Shown: one piece after another, positions 8,819 through 16,965 of the stretch
Position numbering within the stretch: the first letter of the stretch is position 1
How the letters are laid out: every line of letters begins with the position of its first letter
Source of the DNA: Jeotgalibacillus malaysiensis
GTDB lineage: Bacteria; Bacillota; Bacilli; Bacillales; Jeotgalibacillaceae
Direction: 5' to 3'
Assembly (NCBI GenBank): GCA_000818095.1
Contig: CP009416.1
Coordinates: forward strand, 3,084,501-3,148,500
Length of the DNA: 64,000 bases
Position numbers and translations under genes: made by a program
The notes under the pieces: model-generated
The model's input: the letters and a program-made list of their open reading frames with translations, nothing else
Databases searched by the model: none
What the model was told of the DNA's origin: nothing

Positions 8819-8847
8819 ATTATAAAGTTTATGAATTTTTATGTCAA
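8819..8847 (-). promoter_or_regulatory. Consensus sigma-A promoter of the kinase-murQ operon
   Basis: On the minus strand TTGACA (8842-8847) and TATAAT (8819-8824) are separated by exactly 17 bp. Both hexamers match consensus perfectly, which suggests the operon relies on repression for control. Confidence 0.85.
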
Positions 8848-8880
8848 TATATTTTAAAAATAATGAATTTTTGTTTCAAT
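8832..8880 (+). promoter_or_regulatory. Candidate operator: two direct repeats in the divergent promoter
   Basis: Two 17-bp sites, at 8832-8848 and 8864-8880, match at 15 positions (TGAATTTTT..TCAAT form) and start 32 bp apart, three helical turns. The first covers the -35 of the kinase operon. A TATACT at 8885-8890 may be the -10 for nagA. The MurR/RpiR protein encoded in the cluster is the obvious candidate binder (inference). Confidence 0.6.
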
Positions 8881-8910
8881 CTGCTATACTTGAGGGAAAA
8901 AGCGGGTTCA

Positions 8911-9043
8911 AATGTCGGGTGAGTACAGTCGATTGGTGCATTAACCGACGTCAGTCGCTGACTTATGTCACTCAACCCGGGTGTATCGCTACGTCAAACG
9001 CCCAGCTATATACGTCAACATCATTCTATACGCACTCAACCAC
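8911..9043 (+). repeat. 21-bp-period array, core ACGTCAA (nagA leader)
   Basis: Units ACGTCAG/CACTCAA/ACGTCAA start at 8948, 8969, 8991, 9012 and 9033, with steps of 21, 22, 21 and 21; weaker units lie before 8948. The rest of each unit is not conserved. The array lies in the presumed nagA 5' leader. It belongs to the window-wide class of 21-bp arrays. Confidence 0.65.
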
Positions 9044-9065
9044 TTTAAAAAAGGAGACTCCCCCT

Positions 9066-10223
9066 ATGAGAAGCGATCTAATCATCCAAACATCATTAAA
9101 AACAATCATTGTAACCGATGGACAAATCTCTGCAGTCAACGAGCAGCCAACCGACTTCAACACCCCACACATCTCTATTCCCCCAAACTACCACCTCCTC
9201 CCCGGCTTCATCGACCCCCATATTCACGGGGCCGGCGGTGCGGATGTGATGGATGCAACACCTGAAGCGCTGAAGACCATGTCACATACGCTTGTTAAGG
9301 AAGGGGTAACCTCATTCCTTGCAACAACAATGACGCAGACTAAAGAAGCCATTACGAATGCTTTACGCAATACAGCTGATTATATGAAACAACCGGGTCA
9401 GGGTGCTGAAGTGCTTGGCGTCCATCTTGAAGGACCATTTCTTTCACCTGAAAAAGCCGGTGCGCAGGACCCGGAATTGATGCTTGTGCCTGATATTGAA
9501 TTGTTCAACCAGTTCCAGGAGGCAGCCGGCGGTAGCATTAAAGTGATAACTGCTGCGCCTGAGCTTTTGGATGGAATGGCATTTATAAAAGAGGTTTCTG
9601 AGAGTGGCGTGACCGTTTCAATCGGACATTCAGATGCCACTTACAATGAGTTTAAAGAGTCTATTAAAGCCGGAGCCACGCAGGTCACTCATTTATATAA
9701 TCAGATGAGTGCTTTTCATCACCGGGATCCGGGTGTCGCAGGCGGTGCACTTTTGGAAAAAGGGGTAAGGGCTGAAATCATTGCGGATTTTGTCCATAGT
9801 CATCCTGAAGCGGTGCGGCTTGCCTGGCATGAAAAAGGAGCGGCTGGGCTGATACTGATTACAGATGCCATGCGTGCCAAAGGATTATCTGACGGTGAAT
9901 ATGACCTTGGCGGCCAGCAGGTGACGGTTCAGGGAGCGGAAGCACGGCTTGCTGACGGAACGCTTGCAGGCAGCGTGTTGAAAATGGAACAGGCTGTGAA
10001 AAATATCATGTCTCTAACTGACCTCACCACGGATGAACTTTCTGCCATTACATCAGGGAATGCAGCGCGTCAGCTTGGGGTATGGAACCGTAAAGGCAGT
10101 ATTGAACCGGACAAGGATGCTGACTTCGTCGTACTCGATGAAACATATAACGTTGTACTGACGATCTGCCGCGGTGAAATCGTCTACCAAAAGGAGGACT
10201 TCGCATGGATATCGTCATTGTAA
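9066..10223 (+). CDS. nagA: N-acetylglucosamine-6-phosphate deacetylase
   Basis: 385 aa from the ATG at 9066, chosen because AAGGAGA lies 9 nt upstream. A longer in-frame reading from 8841 covers the promoter and repeat array. It converts GlcNAc-6P to GlcN-6P and acetate. Amidohydrolase barrel: PGFIDPHIHGAGG holds the first metal histidines, GVHLEGPFLSPEKAG the metal Glu, SIGHSDATY and THLYNQMSAFHHRDPG further ligands, and ITDAMRAKGLSDG the catalytic Asp. Its end overlaps nagB by 19 nt, so the two enzymes are coupled. It takes GlcNAc-6P produced by MurQ and the kinase across the divergent promoter. Confidence 0.95.
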   Translation: MRSDLIIQTSLKTIIVTDGQISAVNEQPTDFNTPHISIPPNYHLLPGFIDPHIHGAGGADVMDATPEALKTMSHTLVKEGVTSFLATTMTQTKEAITNALRNTADYMKQPGQGAEVLGVHLEGPFLSPEKAGAQDPELMLVPDIELFNQFQEAAGGSIKVITAAPELLDGMAFIKEVSESGVTVSIGHSDATYNEFKESIKAGATQVTHLYNQMSAFHHRDPGVAGGALLEKGVRAEIIADFVHSHPEAVRLAWHEKGAAGLILITDAMRAKGLSDGEYDLGGQQVTVQGAEARLADGTLAGSVLKMEQAVKNIMSLTDLTTDELSAITSGNAARQLGVWNRKGSIEPDKDADFVVLDETYNVVLTICRGEIVYQKEDFAWISSL

Positions 10224-10927
10224 AAAACTATATCGAAATGAGTAAATACGCTGCAGGACTTGTTGGAGATTGTATCAGGAACGAAGAGCATCCGGTGCTT
10301 GGACTTGCAACCGGCGGAACGCCAATTGGACTTTACCAGCTGCTTGTCAGGCAGTATCGTGAATGTCTGCTTTCCTTTAAAAATGTGCGTACTTTTAACC
10401 TTGATGAATATATTGGACTCGATCCCACTCACTCAAAAAGCTATCACCGTTATATGCAGGAGCATTTATTTTCACATATTGATATTCCGCGCGACCAGAC
10501 TTTTATACCAGATGGCATGGCAGCCAGTCTTCAACGGGAATGCCGTCATTATGAAAAGTTACTGAAAAAATTCGGACCGCCTGACCTGCAGATTCTTGGC
10601 ATTGGTGAAAATGGACATATCGGTTTTAACGAACCGGGCAGTGATTTTGATGGACATACTCATGTGATTCGTCTGGCAGACTCAACGCGCGAGGCGAATG
10701 CACGCTACTTCCAGTCCCTGAATGAAGTTCCGACCCACGCAATTACAATGGGTGTGAAATCTATTTTGCGCAGTAAAAAAATTGTGTTGCTAGCTTCCGG
10801 AGAAAGAAAAGCAGCAGCAGTCAACAGGCTGCTTGAAGGAAAACCAGATCCGGATTTCCCTGCCTCTGCTTTAACACAGCATCAAAATGTTGTGCTTGTC
10901 GTGGATCAGCAGGCTTTCGGAAAATAA
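10205..10927 (+). CDS. nagB: Glucosamine-6-phosphate deaminase
   Basis: 240 aa, similar in length to B. subtilis NagB. It converts GlcN-6P to fructose-6P and ammonia. Motifs: GLATGGTPIGLY (phosphate loop), FNLDEYIGL with the catalytic Asp, and LGIGENGHIGFNEPG with the general-base region. AAGGAGG precedes the ATG, and the first 19 nt overlap the 3' end of nagA. It ends the salvage route and feeds glycolysis. No clear terminator follows. Confidence 0.95.
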   Translation: MDIVIVKNYIEMSKYAAGLVGDCIRNEEHPVLGLATGGTPIGLYQLLVRQYRECLLSFKNVRTFNLDEYIGLDPTHSKSYHRYMQEHLFSHIDIPRDQTFIPDGMAASLQRECRHYEKLLKKFGPPDLQILGIGENGHIGFNEPGSDFDGHTHVIRLADSTREANARYFQSLNEVPTHAITMGVKSILRSKKIVLLASGERKAAAVNRLLEGKPDPDFPASALTQHQNVVLVVDQQAFGK

Positions 10928-11001
10928 TTTTAATCAAAATTAGATATTTAGACCTATTATCCCTTATAATGAAATTATCACATTAAAGGGAGGTGGGCCT
11001 A

Positions 11002-12159
11002 ATGTTGCTGGATCCGATTACGCTTGGTGCAGTCGTCTTTCTGCTTGCTGTCATTTCTGCGGTTGTGATGACCATTACATGGAAGATGAATGTGAAGGAA
11101 AGAGGACTCGATATGTGGGCGTGGGCTGCGATCATTGGCGGACTGGGCTTTTTACCTCTTCTATTTGTACAGTATATCGGTGCTTATGCAGCGGTATTAA
11201 ATAATATTTCCACTTTGATTACGCCACTACTGATCCTTGAAGGAATTATGCGGTTTAAAAACTATAAAAAAGAGCGTCTCCGTCTGACCATTTACACAAC
11301 TGTTATGAGTGCGGTAACGGCGCTAATTATTTTTTTCCGTGAATCACCTAATGAGCGTTTTCTTGTTTTTGATGTAGTAGCTGTCGCAATTTTTCTGTTG
11401 TCAGCTTATTTTCTACTGAAAAGATCATCCGGAACTGAACGAAAAATCTATATGATGTCAGCTGCCGCTTTTATTTTGATGGGGCTGGCGTTCGCAGGCA
11501 GATGGTTTCTCGCGTTAAATGGTGCCTTTGAAGCAAATTTCGCAGCGCATCCTTATACAAGCTTTCTATTTATCATCGTCATTATCTGGACAGTCGGCTG
11601 GACGTACGGACTGAGTATCGCTGTAAACTTCCGGAACCACAACCGCGTCATGAAACTGGCTACACACGACTACCTGACAGGTCTCCCTAACCGAAAGTAC
11701 TTGAATGATTATATGGAACATCTTTTTCAGGAAGAAACGAAGGATCCATTTGTCTTATTCTCACTGGATCTGAATGGCTTTAAGCAGATCAATGATACTT
11801 TTGGTCATAAAACCGGTGATGAGGTGCTGATTAAGCTTGCTGATGCACTACGGGATTTCGCATGGCAGCGCTATACAGCAGTCCGGCTGGGTGGGGATGA
11901 ATTCGTTGTGATCATCAGTCAGCCCATTGACCCTCACTCGATCACTAAAAAGAAAGGCGAACTCAGACAGGCAGTTGAGTGCGATAAGCTGATTGATGCC
12001 GGGGTTATGACTCTTAAAATCTCGATCGGTCATGCCGCTTACCCCGTTGACGGACAAACGATGGATGAACTGTTATCAAAAGCTGATGCCAAGATGTATC
12101 GTGAGAAATCTGAGAGAAAGCAGAGTTCTGAGATTCATTCAGCTAACTACAATATATAA
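11002..12159 (+). CDS. Membrane-bound diguanylate cyclase (GGDEF)
   Basis: 385 aa from the ATG at 11002, 6-7 nt after GGGAGGTGG. The alternative GTG at 10993 overlaps that ribosome site. About six membrane helices fill residues 5-205, followed by a GGDEF domain with THDYLTGLPNRKYL and an intact RLGGDEFVVI (GGDEF at about 296-300), so it should make cyclic di-GMP from two GTP. The product-inhibition I-site (RxxD, nine residues before GGDEF) is replaced by WQRY, so feedback inhibition through it is not expected. The membrane part matches no sensor I can name. It is monocistronic. Confidence 0.88.
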   Translation: MLLDPITLGAVVFLLAVISAVVMTITWKMNVKERGLDMWAWAAIIGGLGFLPLLFVQYIGAYAAVLNNISTLITPLLILEGIMRFKNYKKERLRLTIYTTVMSAVTALIIFFRESPNERFLVFDVVAVAIFLLSAYFLLKRSSGTERKIYMMSAAAFILMGLAFAGRWFLALNGAFEANFAAHPYTSFLFIIVIIWTVGWTYGLSIAVNFRNHNRVMKLATHDYLTGLPNRKYLNDYMEHLFQEETKDPFVLFSLDLNGFKQINDTFGHKTGDEVLIKLADALRDFAWQRYTAVRLGGDEFVVIISQPIDPHSITKKKGELRQAVECDKLIDAGVMTLKISIGHAAYPVDGQTMDELLSKADAKMYREKSERKQSSEIHSANYNI

Positions 12160-12202
12160 AATCCAGCGACAAATTTCCCGGGAAATAGACAGTATTTCAA
12201 GC

Positions 12203-12526
12203 TTAATTTAAATGCTCAGAATTCCTGTCGTCCCGGGATATAATTTCTGAAAAAAGCGGCGCTTCAGCAGATTTGTTATTACTATTCACATCCTTAATAT
12301 TTAACTGCTGACAGATCTGATTTAGCTGATGCAGCATCTGCTGATATTCCCCATTCGTCACTGCCTGATACTCCGGTTTCAGTACAAACCCCAACTGACC
12401 ACTCGGCTCAATCGTTGCCCATTGAACCTTCTTAAAAAATGTCACCTCGTTGAACCCTGTCAGCACAATCCAGATCAAAGGAAATAAGAGCAGCGCTTTA
12501 ATCAGCATAGATTTTCCATGATTCAT
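12203..12526 (-). CDS. Small membrane-anchored protein, unknown
   Basis: 107 aa from the ATG at 12526, which follows GGAGGTGTG; a longer reading from 12619 lacks a ribosome site. One N-terminal membrane helix (ALLLFPLIWIVLTGF) is followed by about 80 extracytoplasmic residues. The Gln-rich helix YQQMLHQLNQICQQLNI contains a single Cys, and the tail is polar. I do not recognise the family. A short perfect palindrome (ATTTCCCGGGAAAT, 12173-12186) lies between its stop and the convergent diguanylate cyclase gene. Confidence 0.65.
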   Translation of the reverse strand: MNHGKSMLIKALLLFPLIWIVLTGFNEVTFFKKVQWATIEPSGQLGFVLKPEYQAVTNGEYQQMLHQLNQICQQLNIKDVNSNNKSAEAPLFSEIISRDDRNSEHLN

Positions 12527-12619
12527 TTTTTCACACCTCCGATCCTGTATAATCTGCCCTGTTATGAGGGGAGGCATACGGTGGATTGGGTGCCAGTGAT
12601 GGTGGAAATGACCAATCAC

Positions 12620-12645
12620 AAAAGCCCGGCGCTAACCAGGCTTTT
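12620..12645 (-). terminator. Terminator of the exporter pair
   Basis: AAAAGCCTGG / CCGGGCTTTT stem on the minus strand with a 6-nt loop TTAGCG, starting 5 bp after the stop at 12651. Confidence 0.7.
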
Positions 12646-12650
12646 ACTCA

Positions 12651-13094
12651 TCAACCTATTCTCTTCAACCTGCTCTGCTTCATAATCTGACTGATCACCT
12701 CAGACAATACAATTCCCATCGCAATCGATCCTGACACCATAAATGCTTTAGCCGCAAAAGACAGTGCCATATTGTAATCGTTTGTGACAAACGAGCGCAT
12801 CGCATTATAAGCAGTTCCACCCGGGACAAGCGGAATAATGCCGGATACGATATAAATAATGATTGGTGCTTTATAGACGCGGGAGAACGCCTGGCTGATC
12901 ACTGCGATCATAAAGGCTGCCGCAATCGTAGCAGGCACTTCGCCAATCCCCTGGAATGTCAGGACAAAGTAAGCCATCCAGCCCAGCATACCAACGAGCC
13001 CGCATTTCCATAAAGCTTCTTTTGGGGCATTAAAAATAATGCCAAACCCTGCTGCAGCAATAAAACTCGTCACAATATTAATCAAGATATCCAC
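12651..13094 (-). CDS. Threonine/serine exporter family, small subunit (ThrE_2)
   Basis: 147 aa integral membrane protein with about five helices. It has the family's PLVPGGTAYNAMRSF turn and a C-terminal helix pair. In actinobacteria ThrE is one protein; in Firmicutes it is split into this half and the longer ThrE_1 half, encoded 15 bp upstream. Together they probably export threonine, serine or related small compounds (family knowledge; substrate unproven). Start ATG has AAGGGGGAG upstream. Confidence 0.85.
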   Translation of the reverse strand: MDILINIVTSFIAAAGFGIIFNAPKEALWKCGLVGMLGWMAYFVLTFQGIGEVPATIAAAFMIAVISQAFSRVYKAPIIIYIVSGIIPLVPGGTAYNAMRSFVTNDYNMALSFAAKAFMVSGSIAMGIVLSEVISQIMKQSRLKRIG

Positions 13095-13109
13095 AGGTTC
13101 TCCCCCTTT

Positions 13110-13886
13110 CTATAATAATGTCACCACTACTGCAATCCCTGAACCGATCGCAAACGCGGTTAAAAATGCTTCGGCCCCTTTAGATAAGCCGGATATAAAG
13201 TGACCTGCGATCAGATCCCTGACTGCATTTGTAATTAACAGCCCCGGGACAAGCGGCATGACTGAACCGATAATGATTTTATCAAGCTCCTGACCAAGAC
13301 CTGTCAGCACTGCACCTGCAGCAAGCAGGCCAACCACCAGCGCCGCCATAAATTCCGAGAAGAACTTAATCAAAACCAGATCATGTATATAAACGACAGT
13401 TGCAAAACCAAGCCCTCCGATGATCATTGCCGGAATAAAGTCAGCCCATGATCCCTGAAACATCATCAGAAAACAGCCGCTGGCAATCGCAGCTGCTGCA
13501 ATGCGTGTGCCGAGCGAATATGTCTCATCATCCTTATCGATTCTTTTTAAAATCCGGTAAGCCTGTGGTACGTCAAGCTCCCCGTTCGCAATACGGCGCG
13601 ACGTACTATTCACAAGCACCACTTTATTTAAATCCGTGGTGCGGTCAGAAATCCGGATCAGCTTCGTCTTCGTTGGCTCTTCTGTCTCAATCGAGAACAT
13701 GATACCAGTCGGGGTGACATAGCTATGGGATTCCTTAATACCGTAATTCTTCGCAATCCGCATCATCGTATCCTCTACACGGTAAGTCTCTGCTCCGCTC
13801 TCAAGCATAATTTTCCCCGCAAGCAGACACACATCCATAATGTCATATTGCTCCTCGAGATACTGCTCCATATCCTCGATCTCCAT
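13110..13886 (-). CDS. Threonine/serine exporter family, large subunit (ThrE_1)
   Basis: 258 aa from the ATG at 13886, preceded by GGAGGTGG; a longer reading from 13907 includes the ribosome site itself. The cytoplasmic N-terminal domain shows LLAGKIMLESGAETYRVEDT and SYVTPTGIMFSI, both ThrE_1 hallmarks. Five membrane helices follow with PLVPGLLITNAVRDL, which mirrors the PLVPG turn of the small subunit and shows that the two halves are related by duplication. First gene of the two-gene operon. Confidence 0.88.
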   Translation of the reverse strand: MEIEDMEQYLEEQYDIMDVCLLAGKIMLESGAETYRVEDTMMRIAKNYGIKESHSYVTPTGIMFSIETEEPTKTKLIRISDRTTDLNKVVLVNSTSRRIANGELDVPQAYRILKRIDKDDETYSLGTRIAAAAIASGCFLMMFQGSWADFIPAMIIGGLGFATVVYIHDLVLIKFFSEFMAALVVGLLAAGAVLTGLGQELDKIIIGSVMPLVPGLLITNAVRDLIAGHFISGLSKGAEAFLTAFAIGSGIAVVVTLL

Positions 13887-14087
13887 GCCGTCACCACCTC
13901 CGTACAATTTCAGTGCTATTAGTGTACCATGATTTATTTATCAGGCGGTGAGGAAATGTGGATTTGTTTGTGGAAAACCAATGTTTTTGGTCAGGTATAT
14001 CCTCACTCTTTTTAAAAATGTGTGAAAAACCGCTAAAACACTTCCTCTATCCACACCCTTTACCCACAGCTGTGTAAAAAGAAGTGA

Positions 14088-14126
14088 TTGACAATCAAAA
14101 CGATTAGTGTAAAATTACACTAATCG
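14088..14126 (+). promoter_or_regulatory. Promoter overlapped by a 26-bp palindromic operator
   Basis: TTGACA at 14088-14093 and TAAAAT at 14110-14115 form a promoter. A perfect inverted repeat spans 14101-14126 with 12-nt arms CGATTAGTGTAA and TTACACTAATCG around AA, and covers the -10. This is the layout of an autorepressor site, most likely for the Xre protein encoded next. Confidence 0.8.
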
Positions 14127-14156
14127 GATAATTTTAACCTGAAAGGAGTGAAAAAG

Positions 14157-14618
14157 TTGGATAAAGATGAGGTTATCCACATCATTGCAGAAAAATTAAA
14201 GTTAATTAGAACTGAAAGTGGCTATTCCCAGGACAAAATGGCTGAGCTGCTGGGGATATCTAAAAAAACGCTCGTACAGATCGAGAAAGACCGTACACTG
14301 CCGGGATGGAATACAGTTGTTGCGGTGACAGCACTGTTTCATCAAAGTGAAGTCCTGCAAAACAGTCTTGGAGATGAACCGCTCGAAGTCATCAGACTCG
14401 TTACTTTTGACCATGCAGAAGAACCTTATAACAGAACGCTCGGCGGTAAGGTCTGGTGGAAGGAAATCCGCACAGCAGGCCCGTACGTACTTCAGCAGAA
14501 CCTGATCAGTAAGCATTACCGAATCCTTGATCACAAGCGGTTCAGATGGATCAGTACGTTTGATGAAGGTGAAGCGGTGAAACGACTGGAGGAATTGGCA
14601 GGTGGAAAAAAGGCCTAA
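14157..14618 (+). CDS. Xre-type HTH transcriptional regulator
   Basis: 153 aa using TTG at 14157, which lies 9 nt after AAAGGAG. The GTG at 14148 directly abuts that site and is unlikely. The N-terminal HTH (about residues 10-60) contains GYSQDKMAELLGISKKTLVQIEKDR. The C-terminal ~90 residues (KVWWKEIRTAGPYVLQQNLI...) are not a domain I recognise and may bind a ligand or partner. The gene overlaps the next one by 17 nt. The large palindrome over its promoter suggests autoregulation. Confidence 0.82.
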   Translation: MDKDEVIHIIAEKLKLIRTESGYSQDKMAELLGISKKTLVQIEKDRTLPGWNTVVAVTALFHQSEVLQNSLGDEPLEVIRLVTFDHAEEPYNRTLGGKVWWKEIRTAGPYVLQQNLISKHYRILDHKRFRWISTFDEGEAVKRLEELAGGKKA

Positions 14619-15774
14619 AAACAACGGTTTAAGATTACTTGCAGCAATCGTATTCGGAATGGCAGGAGTCTTTTTTGTGATCATCGGCAGTCTCTTTCTG
14701 TTATTCGAAAGCGGTCAGCGTGCAGTCGTTATTCTGATCGCCACCAGTATTGCCGTTTACCTGTTATTTATTTTAAGGCTTTTCCGTCTGGTTCAGGGTA
14801 GAAAATTCGCATATTCAGCTGCAGGCATTGCAGCAGCCGTTTTGATTACAGTCGGCAGTATCGCTGCTTATGATACCTACCTTGAAAGTATTACGAATTC
14901 AGCAGAAGTGGACCTGAGAGCTCATGAACCATTTGAATCGGGCACGAAAGCTGTCTCAATGCCTAAGGAAGCATCACTTCATTTAGAGGACGATCTCCCT
15001 GAATTAGACGGTGCAACAGCACTTTATCCACTGTATTCAGCTTTTGTTCAGGCAGTCTATCCTGAAGACGATTATCCACATGTGGGTAAATCCAATCAGA
15101 CAGTGATGTCCACACAGACGGATAATGCCTACAAGCGGCTGATTGAGGAAGAAGCGGATATTATTTTCGTAGCAGGCCCTTCCAAAAGGCAGGAACTTGC
15201 AGCTGAACGTGCAGGTCACGAATTTGAGATGACACCGATCGGACGTGAAGCTTTCGTCTTTTTTGTCAATGCGAAAAATCCGGTTGATTCTCTGACGATT
15301 GAAGAAATTCAGGGCATTTACTCCGGAAAGATCACCAATTGGCAGGAAGTCGGTGGTGAGAATGAAGAGATTCAGGCTTTTCAGCGACCTGAAGATAGCG
15401 GCAGTCAGACTGCACTTGAAAAACTGATGGGTGACATTCCGATTATGGAAGCCCCTGGTGAAGAAATCGTCACCGGAATGGGCGGGATCATCAAAGAAAC
15501 ATCTGATTACCGTAACCACGGCAATGCGATCGGCTTTTCTTACAGATTCTTTTCCACAGAAATGGTGAGAAATGGGGATATCAAGCTGATTGCGATTGAA
15601 GAAGTTAAGCCGTCAGCGGAATCCATCCGCGATAACAGTTATCCGCTTTCGGCAGAATTTTATGCGATTACAGTAGGTAAACGCACTGAAAACGAACAGA
15701 AGATGATCGACTGGATTTTGTCTGATGAAGGTCAGTGGGTTGTAGAGGAAACCGGTTATGTGAGTGTGGAGTAA
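14602..15774 (+). CDS. Membrane-anchored PstS-like phosphate-binding domain protein
   Basis: 390 aa with a GTG start at 14602 and GGAGGAATT upstream, inside the end of the Xre gene. Residues about 10-95 form three membrane helices. The rest (about 130-390) is a PstS/PBP-like fold: DGATALYPLYSAFV, TVMSTQTDNAYKRLIEEEAD, FFVNAKNPVDSLTIEEIQGI, GKITNWQEVGG and FQRPEDSGSQT match the phosphate-binding loops of PstS proteins. There is no lipobox and no pstCAB nearby. Fusion to several helices plus coupling to a regulator suggests sensing or surface display rather than ordinary import (inference). Confidence 0.82.
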   Translation: MEKRPKNNGLRLLAAIVFGMAGVFFVIIGSLFLLFESGQRAVVILIATSIAVYLLFILRLFRLVQGRKFAYSAAGIAAAVLITVGSIAAYDTYLESITNSAEVDLRAHEPFESGTKAVSMPKEASLHLEDDLPELDGATALYPLYSAFVQAVYPEDDYPHVGKSNQTVMSTQTDNAYKRLIEEEADIIFVAGPSKRQELAAERAGHEFEMTPIGREAFVFFVNAKNPVDSLTIEEIQGIYSGKITNWQEVGGENEEIQAFQRPEDSGSQTALEKLMGDIPIMEAPGEEIVTGMGGIIKETSDYRNHGNAIGFSYRFFSTEMVRNGDIKLIAIEEVKPSAESIRDNSYPLSAEFYAITVGKRTENEQKMIDWILSDEGQWVVEETGYVSVE

Positions 15775-15779
15775 GGAAA

Positions 15780-15886
15780 GGTACGAGTATCGGGTTTAAT
15801 TGGTACATCCTGAACTGGAAAAGATACAAACAGCCGGGTGGATTGCAACATTCTTAGGATAAAATGCTACAACTTAACGCAAAACC
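15780..15886 (+). repeat. 21-bp-period array, core G.TACAA
   Basis: Units GGTACGA, GGTACAT, GATACAA, GCAACAT and GCTACAA start at 15780, 15802, 15823, 15845 and 15866 (steps 22, 21, 22, 21). The array sits between the PstS-like gene's stop and the terminator. It is related to the array at 60478. Confidence 0.65.
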
Positions 15887-15901
15887 TGAACAAGTCACTA
15901 A

Positions 15902-15939
15902 AAAGCTGCCCGGCATCCATACACATGCCGGGCAGCTTT
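15902..15939. terminator. Strong bidirectional terminator
   Basis: Perfect 15-bp stem AAAGCTGCCCGGCAT / ATGCCGGGCAGCTTT with an 8-nt loop, between convergent genes ending at 15774 and 15948. Confidence 0.9.
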
Positions 15940-15947
15940 CACTCCAT

Positions 15948-16946
15948 TTATTCTCCCGCCACTTTTACAAGTACGCGGCCTCTGATCTTACTTTCAATGA
16001 TATCCGCCATCGCCTGCGGTACATCCTGAAGCTCTACTTCACGATCGACCATATCTTCAAGGTTCTCGGGCTTAAGATCAGAATCAAGTCGCTTCCAGAC
16101 CTTTTCGCGGAGCGGCATGGCACAGTACGCAGAATCCACTCCAAGCAGACTCACACCGCGCAGGATAAATGGATGAACAGTAGCAGGCACCTTCGTTCCA
16201 CCTGTCAGTCCGCTCACTGCAACGGATCCATTTTGCTTCATCTTACTTAAAACAGATGCCAGACTGTCCCCTCCTACAGGATCGACAGCGCCTGCCCAGA
16301 TCCCTTTATCAAGCGGCCTGATCTTACCGCCGTCATAGACTTCATCACGTGAAATCACGTGAGCAGCACCAAGTGATTTCAGATATTCAAACTCTGAAGA
16401 CTTCCCTGTACTGCCAGTGACCTGATACCCTTTTGTCGCAAGCATCGCAACCGCCATACTGCCGACACCACCCGTTGCACCGGTCACAAGCACATCCCCT
16501 GCGTCAGGTGTGACGTCTTCCTTTTCAAGCCTATGTACAGATAGCCCTGCCGTGAAGCCTGCCGTCCCGAAAATCATTGCCTCACGTAAGGAAAGTCCTT
16601 CAGGCAGCGGCACTACCCAATCTGCAGGGATCCGCGCATACTCACTATATCCACCAAAGTGCGTAACACCAATATCATAGCTCGTTGCGATAACCTTATC
16701 CCCTTTTTGAAAACGGCTGTCATCTGAAGATTCCACCGTACCAGACAGGTCAATTCCCGGTATAAATGGATATGACTGAACAATCTTACCGTCTTTTAAC
16801 CCCGCAAGCCCGTCTTTAAAGTTCACACTTGAGTAAGCAACCTTAATCAGCACTTCTCCTTTTGGAAGCTGGTCTTCTGAAATGTCCTTCACCTTCGCCT
16901 CTACCTGATCACCTTTTAAATCAACCATTACTGCTTTAAAAGCCAT
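15948..16946 (-). CDS. YhdH/YhfP-family NADPH-dependent oxidoreductase (acryloyl-CoA reductase-like)
   Basis: 332 aa medium-chain dehydrogenase/reductase without the structural zinc cysteines. ATG at 16946 follows GGGAGGAATTGAAG. N-terminal GroES-like part SSVNFKDGLAGLKDGKIVQ and PFIPGIDLSGTV; Rossmann part VTGATGGVGSMAVAML. Family members reduce acryloyl-CoA or related enoyl compounds and quinones. The YNYKD-like region is typical of the YhdH branch (AcuI in proteobacteria, YhfP in B. subtilis). It is followed 19 bp upstream by the DNA glycosylase gene in the same direction, so co-transcription is likely; no functional link is evident. Confidence 0.85.
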   Translation of the reverse strand: MAFKAVMVDLKGDQVEAKVKDISEDQLPKGEVLIKVAYSSVNFKDGLAGLKDGKIVQSYPFIPGIDLSGTVESSDDSRFQKGDKVIATSYDIGVTHFGGYSEYARIPADWVVPLPEGLSLREAMIFGTAGFTAGLSVHRLEKEDVTPDAGDVLVTGATGGVGSMAVAMLATKGYQVTGSTGKSSEFEYLKSLGAAHVISRDEVYDGGKIRPLDKGIWAGAVDPVGGDSLASVLSKMKQNGSVAVSGLTGGTKVPATVHPFILRGVSLLGVDSAYCAMPLREKVWKRLDSDLKPENLEDMVDREVELQDVPQAMADIIESKIRGRVLVKVAGE

Positions 16947-16965
16947 CTTCAATTCCTCCCTTTAT

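Noticed and set aside
12173-12186. ATTTCCCGGGAAAT as terminator
   Set aside because: A perfect palindrome without loop or T-run. It fits an operator or a unit of the GCGACAA repeat family better than a terminator.
13922-14087. Possible replication origin
   Set aside because: A few near matches to DnaA boxes (TATCCACA-like) but no cluster, no AT-rich unwinding region and no dnaA/dnaN nearby.
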